NCBI GenBank assembly: GCA_000708835.1
Contig: DF237294.1
Location: 1 to 64,000, forward strand
Direction: 5' to 3'
Origin: Klebsormidium nitens
Lineage: Eukaryota; Streptophyta; Klebsormidiophyceae; Klebsormidiales; Klebsormidiaceae
DNA length: 64,000 bases
A model generated the notes under the pieces. That model was not told the DNA's origin and did not search any database. It saw only the letters and a program-made list of their open reading frames with translations. This document shows, piece after piece, positions 24,930 to 36,700 of this stretch. Each line of letters begins with the position of its first letter. Positions within the stretch are counted from its first letter, which is position 1. The position numbers and the translations under genes are program-made.

Positions 24930-25126
24930 ATGAACGAGAAATTACGCCGTGGGCCGGGCACCATATGCTCCCTCTGCATTCGTTTCCTGACTCTGAGAAC
25001 GCATCCGGATTCCGTGGACGGTGGAGTCTGCACTGTGCAGTGGGGCGATCGGAGGCTCATGCAGGGACCAATTCCCGGAGTCGCGGCGCCTCGAGAGTCG
25101 ATGCGCAATCTTCAGCACGGCAGCAC

Positions 25127-25298
25127 NNNNNNNNNNNNNNNNNNNNNNNNNNNNNNNNNNNNNNNNNNNNNNNNNNNNNNNNNNNNNNNNNNNNNNNNNN
25201 NNNNNNNNNNNNNNNNNNNNNNNNNNNNNNNNNNNNNNNNNNNNNNNNNNNNNNNNNNNNNNNNNNNNNNNNNNNNNNNNNNNNNNNNNNNNNNNNNN
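25127..25298. other. Assembly gap (run of N)
   Basis: 172 undetermined bases. The 5' part of the transposase-like gene lies in or left of this gap, so its start and any terminal inverted repeat on this side cannot be read. Open frames crossing the gap depend on an arbitrary gap length. Confidence 0.99.
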
Positions 25299-28200
25299 TT
25301 GAACAAGGAGAGCTTGGCCCCAGCTTGGCTGGCTGTCTTGACAGGTACCAACCGCAAGCTATGGCGTCTGGCCCGGGTCACTGCAATGCCACAGGCTCTA
25401 GGGGAGTCCACTGCTGCCCCGAGCATGCCCACAAACGAGGCTGGAGCTGGACCAGCTGTTGCAAATGCATCTGGTCAATATAATCCAAGAACTGAGGATG
25501 AGGTTTCCGCAAGGAATGTGGTAGAGTGGGCCCATGATCAGGTTGCAACACCGGCTGACTGGAAGGACAAGAAAAACAAACCCCCCTGGATAATCCCTGA
25601 CATAGATCCAAGAGTGGGCCCATCAAAGGATCAAACCCCTGATCCTCGGTATTGGCCAAGCATGAAGAAAGAGTATCCAAACCCAGTACAAGCAAGCAGG
25701 GGGCAAAATGCATTGCAGCCAAACCACTTCCACCTGGCCGGCAAGGTGGTGTACTTTGTCTTCTGGCAGTTCTTCTTTGGAGAGCTAGTGCCTACCATCA
25801 ACTGCCCCAAATGCGGAAAGGTGGACCGGGTGAATCATGACGGCTGGGTTGGAGTGACGGACAAGATTCGGCGCGTTTGCAGCTTGGACGCGCCTGCATT
25901 CCTATACAGCAAGGTCTTCCGCTGCGGGAAGGGCAAGAAGAAGGGGGAGGGTTGTTCAGGTATGTTGCTTGCTTGTGTATCTTGATTTAGCCAGGTTACA
26001 TCCAGTATCCATGCAGAATGCAGAGCTTGCTGTTATTGCCCTCTTTCATAATGCACACACTGGCCTGGCATGCAGATCATTCCCAGTTCAGTGGTCACCA
26101 TCAGTGGTCACCTTCAGGGAGTCTCTGAAGATTTGATGGCAAGAAGTTCAGTGGTTCTCTGAAGATTTGATGGCAAGAAGTGATCTGCATTCACTTATCA
26201 GCTGCTGGATCTCTATGAAAAGCATATTGATGGGTTTGTGTTGAGCAATGAGCCAATACAATCTGAAGCACGTCCAGACGTTGTTGACGTTGTGTTACAC
26301 ATAGGCACTTCAAGATAACCAGCATTTCTGTTGGTGCAGGCAATGATGGGAAGCCGTACCAGTTTCGCTCTCACGATGAGGGGGTGCTGGAGCAGGTGCG
26401 ACGTCAAGCCCCTGCAGTCCTCGAGCAGCTTGGGATTGTGTTCACTCGTGGGGGGGCTATCGAGCGCTGTCTGCTGGACACCATGGTGCGGAATGTGGCA
26501 AGCGGGGCGTCCATTGCTGACCAGCAAAGGATGGTCCGCGAAGCGCACATGCGCACTTTTACGCAGCACAAGAATACATACATCCAGTATGCTGCAGCGC
26601 GCGCTAGGCGGCGTCAAGCGCAGGGTGGTTCGCTCCTGTTTCCAGGAGTTGTTCAGCAGGCTCCTCCTACCCCTGCTGATTTCGGAGAGTACGGCGACAA
26701 GGAAGGGTACAGGGGTTGGATACCTTCCACGTCGTGGATAGCAGGTATGTGCAGGACTTCTTATCTTGCCTCGCTAGCCTGCAAGATGCTACATACTTCG
26801 TTGCTTAGCATGATTCTTGATTAGAATATGCTACTTCATGTTTGGTGGCATGCTAAAGCAAGGCTTGCTGCTGGTTTCACTCTATGTGCACTTCTCAATC
26901 AGCTTCTGCAAGTAGACCTGCAAATCTGAGGGTGTTCTGCAATGCAAAACTGGTCTGAATTTGTAAGCCCAACCTCATACAAGCCTTTCTCTGATGCAGG
27001 TGTCATTCTTGCGGACCTGACTTCGCGGCTTGCGTTTCTTGAACGCCACCTGGCTGCAGTGGATGGGGTTTTCTGGCGGGGGGATCATACCTTCCAAGCG
27101 GCCTCTCGAATCCGCTCAGCAGATGGGCGCAAAGACTATGCGGCCATCTACTCGGTCATGAACGAGTGGTCGCAGATCGTGGGGCAGTGGGCTGTGGGAG
27201 ACACCTCATTCGACGACTATGCTACCGGCCTGCGGGATGTTCTCAAGCGCTACGATGATCGTGGCTTCCAGGTTCGTTCAATAAAAGAGGTTGTGAACAA
27301 TGGCTTGGGTTCTCAAAGATTGCAACAAGTTAAGACTGATACATCTGTGGGCTTCTTTCTGATTACATCCATGAGTAGAAGTGCTTGAAGGTTTTGTCGC
27401 TGTGCAGGTATTAGTGGTCTCTCCAGATGTTGCCAACTTTGTTGCGATTGCCCAGGTGGTCTTACCGGTCTTTCTTAGACACTTCTTTAGATGTTCTTAA
27501 CTCTGATCAAGCGGTGGTTGATCTGTTTGCAGTTGCCCAAGTTCATGTGGGTTGACAACTCTCGGACGGTTGCTGCCCAGTTGTACAACGCCATCCCCAG
27601 TCTCAGCCGGGTTTTGGAAGACGCCACACACGTCATGCGCCGCGTTTTTGAGGCCATTCCGGATGCCCACTCCCTCAAACGTGAGAAGATCTGTGTTGTT
27701 TTTCCAAGGCTTTACTAGCTTCAAGTACTTGGGAGGCTTGGATCTCGACTGTAATTCTGATGTGGCTTCTACTGTAGTCTGGATCCAACGGCTATATTTG
27801 ATGAAGTTGGATGTAGAAGATTGTCTGAAGTATCAATCAACAAATCTAGAGCAGCAGTCAGACCTGTTGTGGCTATTCCTTTACTGGTTTCAAGGCAGAT
27901 AGCAACGCTGTGTGCGCTATTGGATCTGAACTTCGTGTTAGCTTGCACAAAGCTTGTTGAAATCAGCAGGCAATGACGGGCCAAAGACGAGCCAAAGACT
28001 GATCTTGTTTCTTGTTTCATTTGTGCAGCCGACTTTTGCCGGGACTACTCGAGCGCGATGTTCAAGATCCACCAGCCAGATAAGTGGGCTCTGCGCAAGT
28101 TTCTCTTGGATGGAGGTCCGGGAAGGCGAAAGTGGACACAAGCCGAAGTGGCAGCAAAGTCTGGCAGCTACTGGCGGGCGCGCTGCCGGCACACCATCCC

Positions 28201-31200
28201 TCCCCCGCAGGAGCTTGTTGCCGAGGTGGAGGCGGTCATCAAGAAATACGAGGGAGCGATATGCGCCATCAACGGTGACCCTCTCATCACCGACGAAGTC
28301 CAGCGTGTGCATAACCTGCAGCTCCAGCTCATGCGAGAGGGTGCACTGAGTGGTAAGTCTTTAAGTGCTCTGGACACTCTGCCTGACGAAAAGATGCTCT
28401 TGTCCAGACTGTTGTCTTTGGCTCAAAGCTTATAGTCTGTCACGCTATTTGCTTCTTTGACTGATCTGCATTGATACTTGGTAGAATGAACGCAGCTCTA
28501 GGTGTTTGTATATTGAATAGAGTCTCAAGCCAGATGTAGCTTGTCTTGCTTGTGTGCAGCTGCACTTGAATATATGAAGAAGCCTGGATAAGTAATACTT
28601 CTCTTGTCACGTGCAGATCCACTCAATGTGGACGAGATGTACATCCTGGTGAGCGCCCCCGGTTGTATGCCCCGCTACGTCGGTGTGCGAGGCTGCTCCT
28701 CCTTAGAGGGCTACCATCGCCACCTGAACGCGTTGCTTGGGGGGGGCAACTATTCTCCCGAGCTGGCGGGGGCTCTCATCGCCCTCTTCAACTATCGCTG
28801 GAACTACGAGTGCGCCGTCCGCAGCAAGGGGGCAAAAGACTGGGGAATGTACGACCATTGGCTGCTGGAGGCGATGCAGGATACCTGCGCGGCGATGGGG
28901 TGGCCAAACCCTTGCCCCGAGTGGCAGCGCGCTCCATCTACTCAGGAGCGCTTTGGCGTCCATGCAGCTCCACCGCTGGTGGGGACAGTGTTGGGGACAG
29001 GGGCATCTCTGGGGGATGAGCCTGAGGATGAAGCAGGCTCCTTGGATGAGGAGGCCGCTTTTGTTGAAAGTCTCTTGAGCGAGCAAGAACTCAAGAGCAA
29101 GCTGGCTGCAGGTGAGGCACCATTCACTGTCCAGCCGTGCAAGAGTGAAAAGAGCACGCTCAAGTTTCTTCTTTATCGTTTTTGTCATGCTTTACCTCGG
29201 ACTGAAGTTGTTGCTAGTTCAAGGGCTGGTATGGTACCTGGTGAAACATCGAGTATGTTTGAAGCGAAGTGACAATTTAGAAGGGAGGCAGTGGGCTTTG
29301 AACAAGGCGCTCTACTCGTTCTTTGTCCAAAGTGTTTGTGGCAGCAGGCTGCTCTACCAGAAATTGATATCACGTTTCAGAAAGTTCATTAGGAATCTAG
29401 CGACTTGTGTCATCATTCACAGAGCCAAAAGAGTTTGGTGAACTTGCTTCATCATGTATTCTGTTGTACGATCAGCTGCATTTTCTCTTACGACTGAGTT
29501 TTTAATAAGCAACAAACTAGGTTTCAATACTGGACATCATTTGCCTGCAGGCTCGGTTCTCTCTTCGCCCCCTCCCCCCCAGGACGGACAACCTGCGCTC
29601 GTGCGCGATGCGCAGCAGGGGGACCAGTCCGTGCCTCTCCCTCTCCCCCGCCAGGACGGACAGCCTGCGCTCATGCGCGCCGCACAGCCGGGCGGGCTGC
29701 CTGCAGTCGAACGCGCCGCCCCGAATGAAGGGGAGCTGCCTGAAGAATCGCCTCCAGTTGCTGCCGCTGCGACTCAACCGGGGGGCCTGCCCTCTTCCTC
29801 CCCCCCGGGCCAGAGTGGACAAGCAGCAGCCGCGCGTCCCTCGCCGCCGGGGCCTTCCCTCATTCCCCCGGGCCAGAACGGACAGCCCACAGCTGCACGC
29901 CCCTCGCCGCCCGAGCCCTTCTTCGTTCCCCCGGACCAGAACGGACAGCCTCTTGACGGCCGTGGCGCGCTGCAGCAGGGGGGCCAGCCCGCCCCTCCTT
30001 CACCCCCCCCAATAAACGGGCAGCCTCCCAACGTCAGCGCGACGTCGCAGCGGGGGGACCAGTCTGCCCCTCCCTTTGTCCCCCCCCTGAACGGGCGGCC
30101 TCCCGACGTCAGCGCCGCGCCGCAGCCGGGGGTTCAGCCCGCCCCTCCCTTCGCCTCCCCCCAAACGGGCAGCCTCCCAACCACTACGCAGCGCCGCAGC
30201 CGGGGGCACCGCCCGCCCATTCGTTTGCCCCCCCCTCAAACGAGCAGCCTCGGCACGGCGTACGTACCGCGCCACAGGGGGGGGGCCAGCCCGCCCCTTC
30301 TTTTGCCCCCCACCGAAATGAGCAGCCTCTCGGCGAACATGCCGCGTCGCAGCAGGAGGGCCAGCCTTCCGTGCATACTTTCCGCCCAGCTGGCCCACTC
30401 TTTGGAGTTCACCCCGCCTTATTGCAACCGGGAGAAGAGCGGGTTGCAGCTCGAGTGTTCCGCCGAGAGAAGCTTGGTAAGAACTTGTTGCTAAGTGGCT
30501 GCACATAGAAGTTCGGGCTTGGTCATAGTTGAAAGTTCTGTTGCACATGCGATATCTGATGCTTCCAATTTGTAGGCGGCTAAAACACTGGGTTCCCAGC
30601 ACTGGTTCCTGTGGGCGAGCCGAGTCTCGTACCAAAGTTTTCATCTAAATTGTGATCGTGCAAATTGCAGCATCGAAAAGGAAGCGGGTCGATCAAGGAG
30701 AACATCACCTGTCTGCCTCCGCATCAGGTGATAACTCTATGCGATCTGGAATCTTTCAAACCAGGGCGCGAGCTCCCCCTAAGATGTTCGCTCCCTTTTC
30801 GTTTTGTTCTGGTTGCTAACTTCCACTCTGTCATGTGCTCGTTCTATTGTCAATTGCTCAGTTTATTGCAAAGTTGAAGTTGGAATCAGCTTTGACACTC
30901 CTTGCCTGAGTAGACCTTGCTTGTCTTCTGTGTGAACTTCAAAATGACATGCAGCGTTTCAAGTCTCAACTTCCTGGTTGCGTAGTTGCTAAGGTTCATC
31001 TTAGGCTGACATCTAAACCATTCTTTCCAGTCCCGGTGGATCAACGTGCACCTTTTGAGCCCTTTGGTCAAGAGCCGCACCAGGGCTCCTTACAAGGTAA
31101 GTGAGAAGCTCAAGTCCTGTACGAATTCAATTTTTACAAGTTGCTCCATCTGACGTTTTTCAGATTCTTCTTCTGGACTTCGAACACCTTTGTTGGTCAT

Positions 31201-32111
31201 CCTTGGCATCTATAAATCTCAAGTGCGTTGTGAACAGCTTGCAAACGCAGAGGGTTATCCAATTTCTTTGCGCATCCAGCGAATCAAAACCTGTCGAACA
31301 GGGACAGTCGAGATTTTGCGTCGAAAACTGGTTGCTGTAAGAAGCGCTCGCGCGAAGTTATCTAATGTGTTTCCTTTGTCGTGCAGACACGTCAGGAGTC
31401 AGCGGGGGTTCCGGGTGGAATGCGCAACAACGGGCAGAGTCAGTTCAAGAGGTGAAAAGACATGGGCGGCTTCCATTTATCAAAAAGCGTGGCGTGAGAC
31501 GGCCAGCGCTTCGCGAGTTGATCCGCCCGGTCTCAACCCCTGCTGAGATCCGGCTTTTCTCAGAGCTCTATTCTAGGCACTCTACCAAGTCTTCTACAAA
31601 CTGGGTCAACATGTGCCATGAGTGGAATCAAAGGGCAGCTCTGACGGTATCCCAAATCTCCGGGGCGGATAGCGCGATCCATCAAAAGAGCATTCCCCTT
31701 CTGAAGTCGTACGAGAAGGGCTTGGTCAAGGAGTTCATCCGGAAAGACTCACTGAACGCTCTTCTCGCTCACAACTCTGTCTCTTTGCAGCATCCAAACG
31801 CTGCACCGTCGACCACCATGTACCCTTTTCCTACTGGTGGCATCCATTCCTACCCGCTCGCCTTTGCTCACAGAACTTCGTTCGCACCCACCGCGTACTC
31901 ACCGTTTGCAGCGCCGCCCATTGGCGCCAGCTTTGCACACCCTCTCTTCCACCCACCGCTCATCAACACAGCGCCGCAGTTTCACAGTGGCCAGTCACTT
32001 CCTTCTCGACCTGCTAAGAACAATAGAGGCGGCAAGGGTGTCAAGAAGCACTGTAGAAAACAGCCTGGTTGCGGCAAACTTATAGGCGAGTGTAGGTGCC
32101 CAAAAGTATGA
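25299..32111 (+). CDS. DDE-transposase-like protein with repeat and Cys-rich tail, 5' incomplete
   Basis: Supported exons: 25299-25959, 26340-26744, 27000-27271, possibly 27408-27455, 27533-27680, 28029-28352, 28617-29111, 29551-30476, 30671-30727, 31031-31096, about 31164-31253, and 31387-32111. The first carries a zinc-ribbon-like CPKCGKVDRVNHDGW with a later C-x9-C pair. The core has three acidic marks in DDE order: FWRGDHTFQAA, KFMWVDNSRT and SSLEGYHRHL, then NYRWNYECAV, which resembles uncharacterised transposase-like proteins of animals and fungi. The C-terminal third is a Pro/Gln repeat tail (units like PPxNGQPxxxxAAxQxGGQPAP), a basic ASKRKRVD stretch (possible nuclear signal), a helical segment and a final HCRKQPGCGKLIGECRCPK. 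A one-base frameshift sits at 30157-30162. DDE enzymes cut and join DNA; whether this copy is active or domesticated is unknown. Confidence 0.7.
26122..26181. repeat. 26-bp direct duplication in a transposase-gene intron
   Basis: The 26 bases at 26122-26147 (starting TCTCTGAAGATTTGATGG) recur exactly at 26156-26181, separated by 8 bases. Just left of it CAGTGGTCACC is also doubled. The copies lie within intron 1 of the supported model and look like a recent local slippage event. Confidence 0.8.
29560..30420 (+). repeat. Degenerate repeats coding for a Pro/Gln-rich tail
   Basis: About a dozen degenerate units of roughly 60-90 bp, each with a CCCCC-run followed by a GACGGACAGCC- or AACGGGCAGCC-like block, encode PPxxNGQP followed by an Ala/Gln/Gly piece. 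They form the C-terminal low-complexity region of the transposase-like protein. The repeats read in one frame to about 30157 and in the next frame afterwards, which marks a one-base loss in a C run. Confidence 0.75.
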
Positions 32112-33154
32112 TTCGTATTATGTACATACAATAAACAATTGTGTTAGCGAGGCCAGGCGTTTATTATTTGTTGCAGGCTATTTGCCGCTACTGTTACTTC
32201 CAATAACAGTAAGTGGTTAAATCGTGCATTAGGTAGAGATTTGTCAGTTCTCATCAAAGAAATGATTAGAAATAAGGATGAGTCGGGGTGTTTATCAGGT
32301 TGGCATTCATGCACTCAGTCACATGAATTTGTACTTATATTGGCATCATGATTTACGTTGATTGTCCACGTTTTGCACATGCGTGCAGCCAGTGGCAGGT
32401 ACGATGAGCAACTGCACGATAGTGCCGTCAGTCTAGAATGTGATTCGCACGTACTGCATAAGAAGTTGGCTCAAATCATGCAAGATTGACCGCGCACGGC
32501 CAATATTAGCGCGCGTGTACGCGCGCTGAACCCTAACAAGCCGCTTCCGGGGGTCCTTCAGGCCCCCCAGGCCCCGGGGCTTCGCCCAGCAGGACCCCGT
32601 GGGGCCGCCTCCGGCGACCCCGACCCCCCATTTTCGCTCAAAAAAACGCCCCGACCTGTACAATATTTTTTCAGCACAGGTATGACCGCATGGGCCGGCC
32701 CCAAGGCTGGATCAGTAGTGAGCACGAGGCCAAATCGACCTGCTGTATGGCCCGGGAAATGCTACCGACCCGAGAGTCCGGACGAACTGTAGTTCTGATT
32801 GAGATCATTGAAACAGCTTCACCGGGGCGCATCGTCAAACCGGGTGCTGCACAGTGCACAGGGTGCAGTGCACTTAGTGCGCACTGCAGTCGCGGGGTCC
32901 ATCCGGTGCCATGTGGCACCACCTGCACCACGTGCACAACCATTAGTCTCGATTCGCCGCAAAATGACAGCTATAATTATGACAGCCAATCATCTCAATT
33001 CAATACTTGCAGCCGGGATGCAGCAAACAGTTTCTTTCCCTTTTGTGAAGAATCTTGTCGACTCTCGTGCCATGATAGGCAGGGTTGAATCCTTGTTGGT
33101 GTAATAATGCGATGTCGTCGATTGCCGTAATGGGGCCGTACCAGACTTCAAGTG

Positions 33155-33173
33155 GAGAGAGAGAGAGAGAGAG
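33155..33173. repeat. (GA)n microsatellite
   Basis: An uninterrupted run of about nine GA dinucleotides. Confidence 0.9.
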
Positions 33174-33650
33174 CTGATCTCGTGGGTGGCTACCAGGACG
33201 TAGGACTTCGTGTAGGTCTGTATCCTCGGCCGACAGCTGTGGCCCGGGCGTCCCATGAAGGTCCCATGGGACGTGGAGGAGTCTGGACACCGCGTCCAGC
33301 CTCCGAGACTGTTTCTTACTCGGTGTCGAAGGATGACCTCTGCATGAGGTCAGCATTTTGGCGCCTGGCTCAGGCCTTTTGCAACGGTACCGGGTGACGG
33401 CGTCCCCAGCCCGTGCCCAGGCTGTCCTGCGAGTCATCCAGTGTCGTGCTGCCACTGCGAGGATGTCTGTCTGCCGCCACCTAGGTAGCCTCGCGGATCC
33501 GCGAGGACTCACGGTGATATAGGCACATATCATATGTGCGGTAGCTACGAACCTCCCACCTACTAATACTTACGACCAAACGAAATGCTGTGGCTAGGTA
33601 TGCACTCCCTAGATACTTGGCCATGTGCTTCCTTGGCGCCCAGCTTTCAA

Positions 33651-33657
33651 TATAAAT
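33651..33657 (+). promoter_or_regulatory. Candidate TATA box
   Basis: TATAAAT lies 121 bp upstream of the ATG of the acetamidase-family gene, at a position compatible with a core promoter and a 5' UTR of about 90 bases. It was found by eye only. Confidence 0.35.
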
Positions 33658-33777
33658 TGGCCTCCGGTTCAAAGTATTTAGCTATACTTCCTGCGCTGCA
33701 CTGCGGTGGGCAGTTTGTTCAGTACTGAGACAGCATTCGCCCGGCCTTCTCCGCCTCCACTGTTTGCCGCTGTCGCC

Positions 33778-36700
33778 ATGGCCCCCCGCTGCTCCCGCGC
33801 TGCGCTGCTGGTGCTGCTGGTGGCGGCCGTGCTGGCCCCCGCGGCCGCGGTGCTGGACACGCTGGTGTACCCGAGCGGCTCCTGCTCCGACCCCTCCACC
33901 ACCTACCTGCAGGCCAACAGGTGACTCCGCACCGCCTCGACGGCCCATGTGGTTGGCGTGATGGGCATTGGTCTGCTTGTATTGGAGGGGGCAGCTTGCA
34001 CCTGTCTCCACCTCGAAAGTTGGTTGGCACCATATCCCTTCAGAAAGCTTTAAAGGTCGAATCGCCTCCCCTCAGATATTCTTTGGATGCAATAATAAGG
34101 GCTAGTTTACATTGAAGAGGACACCATCCTGCAAACTGCCCTGATCACACTCGAGCTCAGTGCGTGCCGCACAGCCCTGCATTCCTGTGCCGAAATCCTC
34201 AGCTCTCCCCAGCTCGCAGCTTGCCCTGCTGGCCTCTCTGTTGTTTTCCCTTGACCCTCTGATGCTTCCCGGTGACATGACCAGTTGTGGTGTCTCCCCT
34301 GTGCAGCAAGACTGTGCGCCGCGGTATCCTCAACCCCACCTTCCCCGCAGGTGAGCGCCCCACACACGCCCCTGCCTGCACTTGTCTCTGACAGTGTGCG
34401 GTGGCACTCTGCTTGGTCCTGCCCACTGTTCTAGTGCAGTGAAGCTCCACCGGGCTTGCCCGCACCCCAGATCTGGCAATGCTGCCTGCTCACTCACGCG
34501 TATTGCTGGCGCTGCAGTGGCGCACGTCCAGAGCGGCGACACCATCACAGCGTGAGCCATACCAGCTGAGCCGCTCCGCGGGTTTGCCCGCGGCCATCTG
34601 TACTGCCGCCCCCTGCAACCACTGGTGGCTCTCCTGTACAACAAGCCGGAAAGTGTTGCTAAAGGGGGCCTCAGATTTCTCAACTTCTGGAGATGCTATA
34701 CTAGCCCAGCTGCGATGAAGGGTTTCTTCTGGGTTGCCTTTTCTCTCTAGCTCACGCGTGACGTGTTTGTCTCCACAGGGAGTGCGTGGGTGTGTCAGTG
34801 ACCAGGTCAGTCTCTCTACTGGGTCCGAATGATCAGTACTGGTTCTCGTCCACAGAAGGCTGGGAAAGATCTCAATTTATCACACTATCCTGTCACGATG
34901 CGGTCATTGATCTGAAACATCAACGTACGCTGTTGCTGGACATTCTGGTGTCCCCCTGCCAAAGGACTCTCATTGAGCTTCAGTGTTAGAAGGCAAGCTC
35001 CTTGTGACGTCTCTTGCTGATATCTGGGTCCTCAAATCAATCAAGGTCACAGAATTTGGACTACAAGAGCAAACGTGGAGCCATGAATAGAGACTGGTCC
35101 TTTCCGAGGTTGAGAGGAGACTAAATGCGCAAAATTGATGCCCCATTGTGTGTAGCCTCTTGAGAAGGCCAAGAGGAAAAGGGGGAGGGGGAAGGGGGGC
35201 TGAGGGGGGAAGGGGAAAAATGGGGAAGCGGGACGATGGGAAGGGGAAGGAATGAGACAAACCTCCTTGAGGTGTCTATTTGACTTGGATACTGACCCTT
35301 GTTTCCTGCCTTGGAATATAGTGACTATGCCAAGATGATCAAGGGGGACGTGGCGCTTGAGGTGAGCCCTACCTTCCTCTCCACTGGATCGTTAGCCAAG
35401 TAGGCTCGCTTGACATGCATATGTGAAAGAGTATCTGCCTGTGACGACCGTCGGCATCAATACCTTGGCCACGTGTGCTGGGTGCTTTTGGCCTGTTTAT
35501 CAAATTGTGTCCACAGCTATAGATTTCTTTGTAGAGTTGCACACGCTTGCACTGTGCCATGACGTTGCTGACCTCTCTCCCTGTTACTTGCAGGACATCT
35601 ACTACTGGCCATCTAGTAAGCAACAACTTCTACCCACCGAAATCCAGAGCTGTCCCGTGCACGCGTCCGGCACGGACCACTCTGAGGGGCGCGCACTTTG
35701 CTACTGATGTGCTTGCTCTCGACCAGCATGACGCCCGCACTCCCTGCCGCCTCGGCTTACCCCTCCTTACGGCTCCCTGCAGACGCGACGGCCCTGACCA
35801 AGAACGTGCCCAACTACCCCGGCAACGGCGGCCACATCATCACGGGGTCAGTCCCGCAGGCTCTCAGCCCCCATCTTTGCAGTGCAGCGCCATAAGCCTT
35901 GTCGATGCTTTCTCTCTTCGGCCCGCTCTTACTCTCTGAACGTGCGGTTGTGGCCCTCGGAGACTATGGGTATCCATGTTCCCATGTATAGCATTCGTTG
36001 CCGCCCGGCCGACTCACCCCCCCCGCTTCTTTGACTGTGCAGGCCCACTGCCGTGTGCGGCGCACAGCCCGGGGATGTCCTCAAGGTAAGCATTGGAGAG
36101 CCGTGGGCAACCAACAAGGACGTGTCCGCCAAGCACGTCGCACAGGCGCAGCTGGCCAACCAGTCACAGATGAAAGTTCTCCAATGCCATCTTTCGACCT
36201 GCATCCTGCCACCACTCACATCCAAGTTTGGCGCCAGGGTTTGTCTGACAGACCGCTCCTGCCGTCGCTGCAGATCGAGATCCTAAGCCTGTCCCCCCGC
36301 AAGAACCCGCTCACCGGCAAGGCCTACGGCGTCAACGGCCAGAACGGACCGTGAGTCTCCCCCCTGCGTCCACTCTTCTGCGCAGTGCACTAGTCCGTTG
36401 TGTACGGCCGTCGTCACCTCGTGAGCGCGTCACCAGCGGCCCTGTTGTCCCCCAGTCGTGAACGCGGAAGCGCCTCTGCCTGCTGTCCTCGTTGCCCTGC
36501 CCGTCGTTCTGACGCGGGTGTCACGCGGCGCGCTGCGTGCGTGCAGGTACATCCCGCTCAACACCAAGAACGCGGACGGCACCAACGCCACCACCGCGGG
36601 CAGCTCCATCGTCTACGAGGTCGACTACGACGAGTACGGCGGCTGGTGAGCAAAGCACCGCTGCGCCGCTGCCACACTCGCGCTTGGCCACGTACGGATC

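Larger units (their letters stand above)
32112..33777. other. Spacer with GC island, (GA)n run and promoter region
   Basis: No gene is seen. Around 32490-32655 a sharply GC-rich block (CGCGCGTGTACGCGCGC, then CCGCCTCCGGCGACCCCG) sits in AT-rich DNA and looks like the end of a repeat element. A (GA)n microsatellite lies at 33155-33173. The right part leads to the acetamidase-family gene. Confidence 0.4.

Noticed and set aside
27408-27455. 48-nt extra exon in the transposase-like gene as a firm call
   Set aside because: It keeps frame and has a good acceptor, but its GTGGTC donor is weak; skipping it also keeps frame, so it is listed only as possible.
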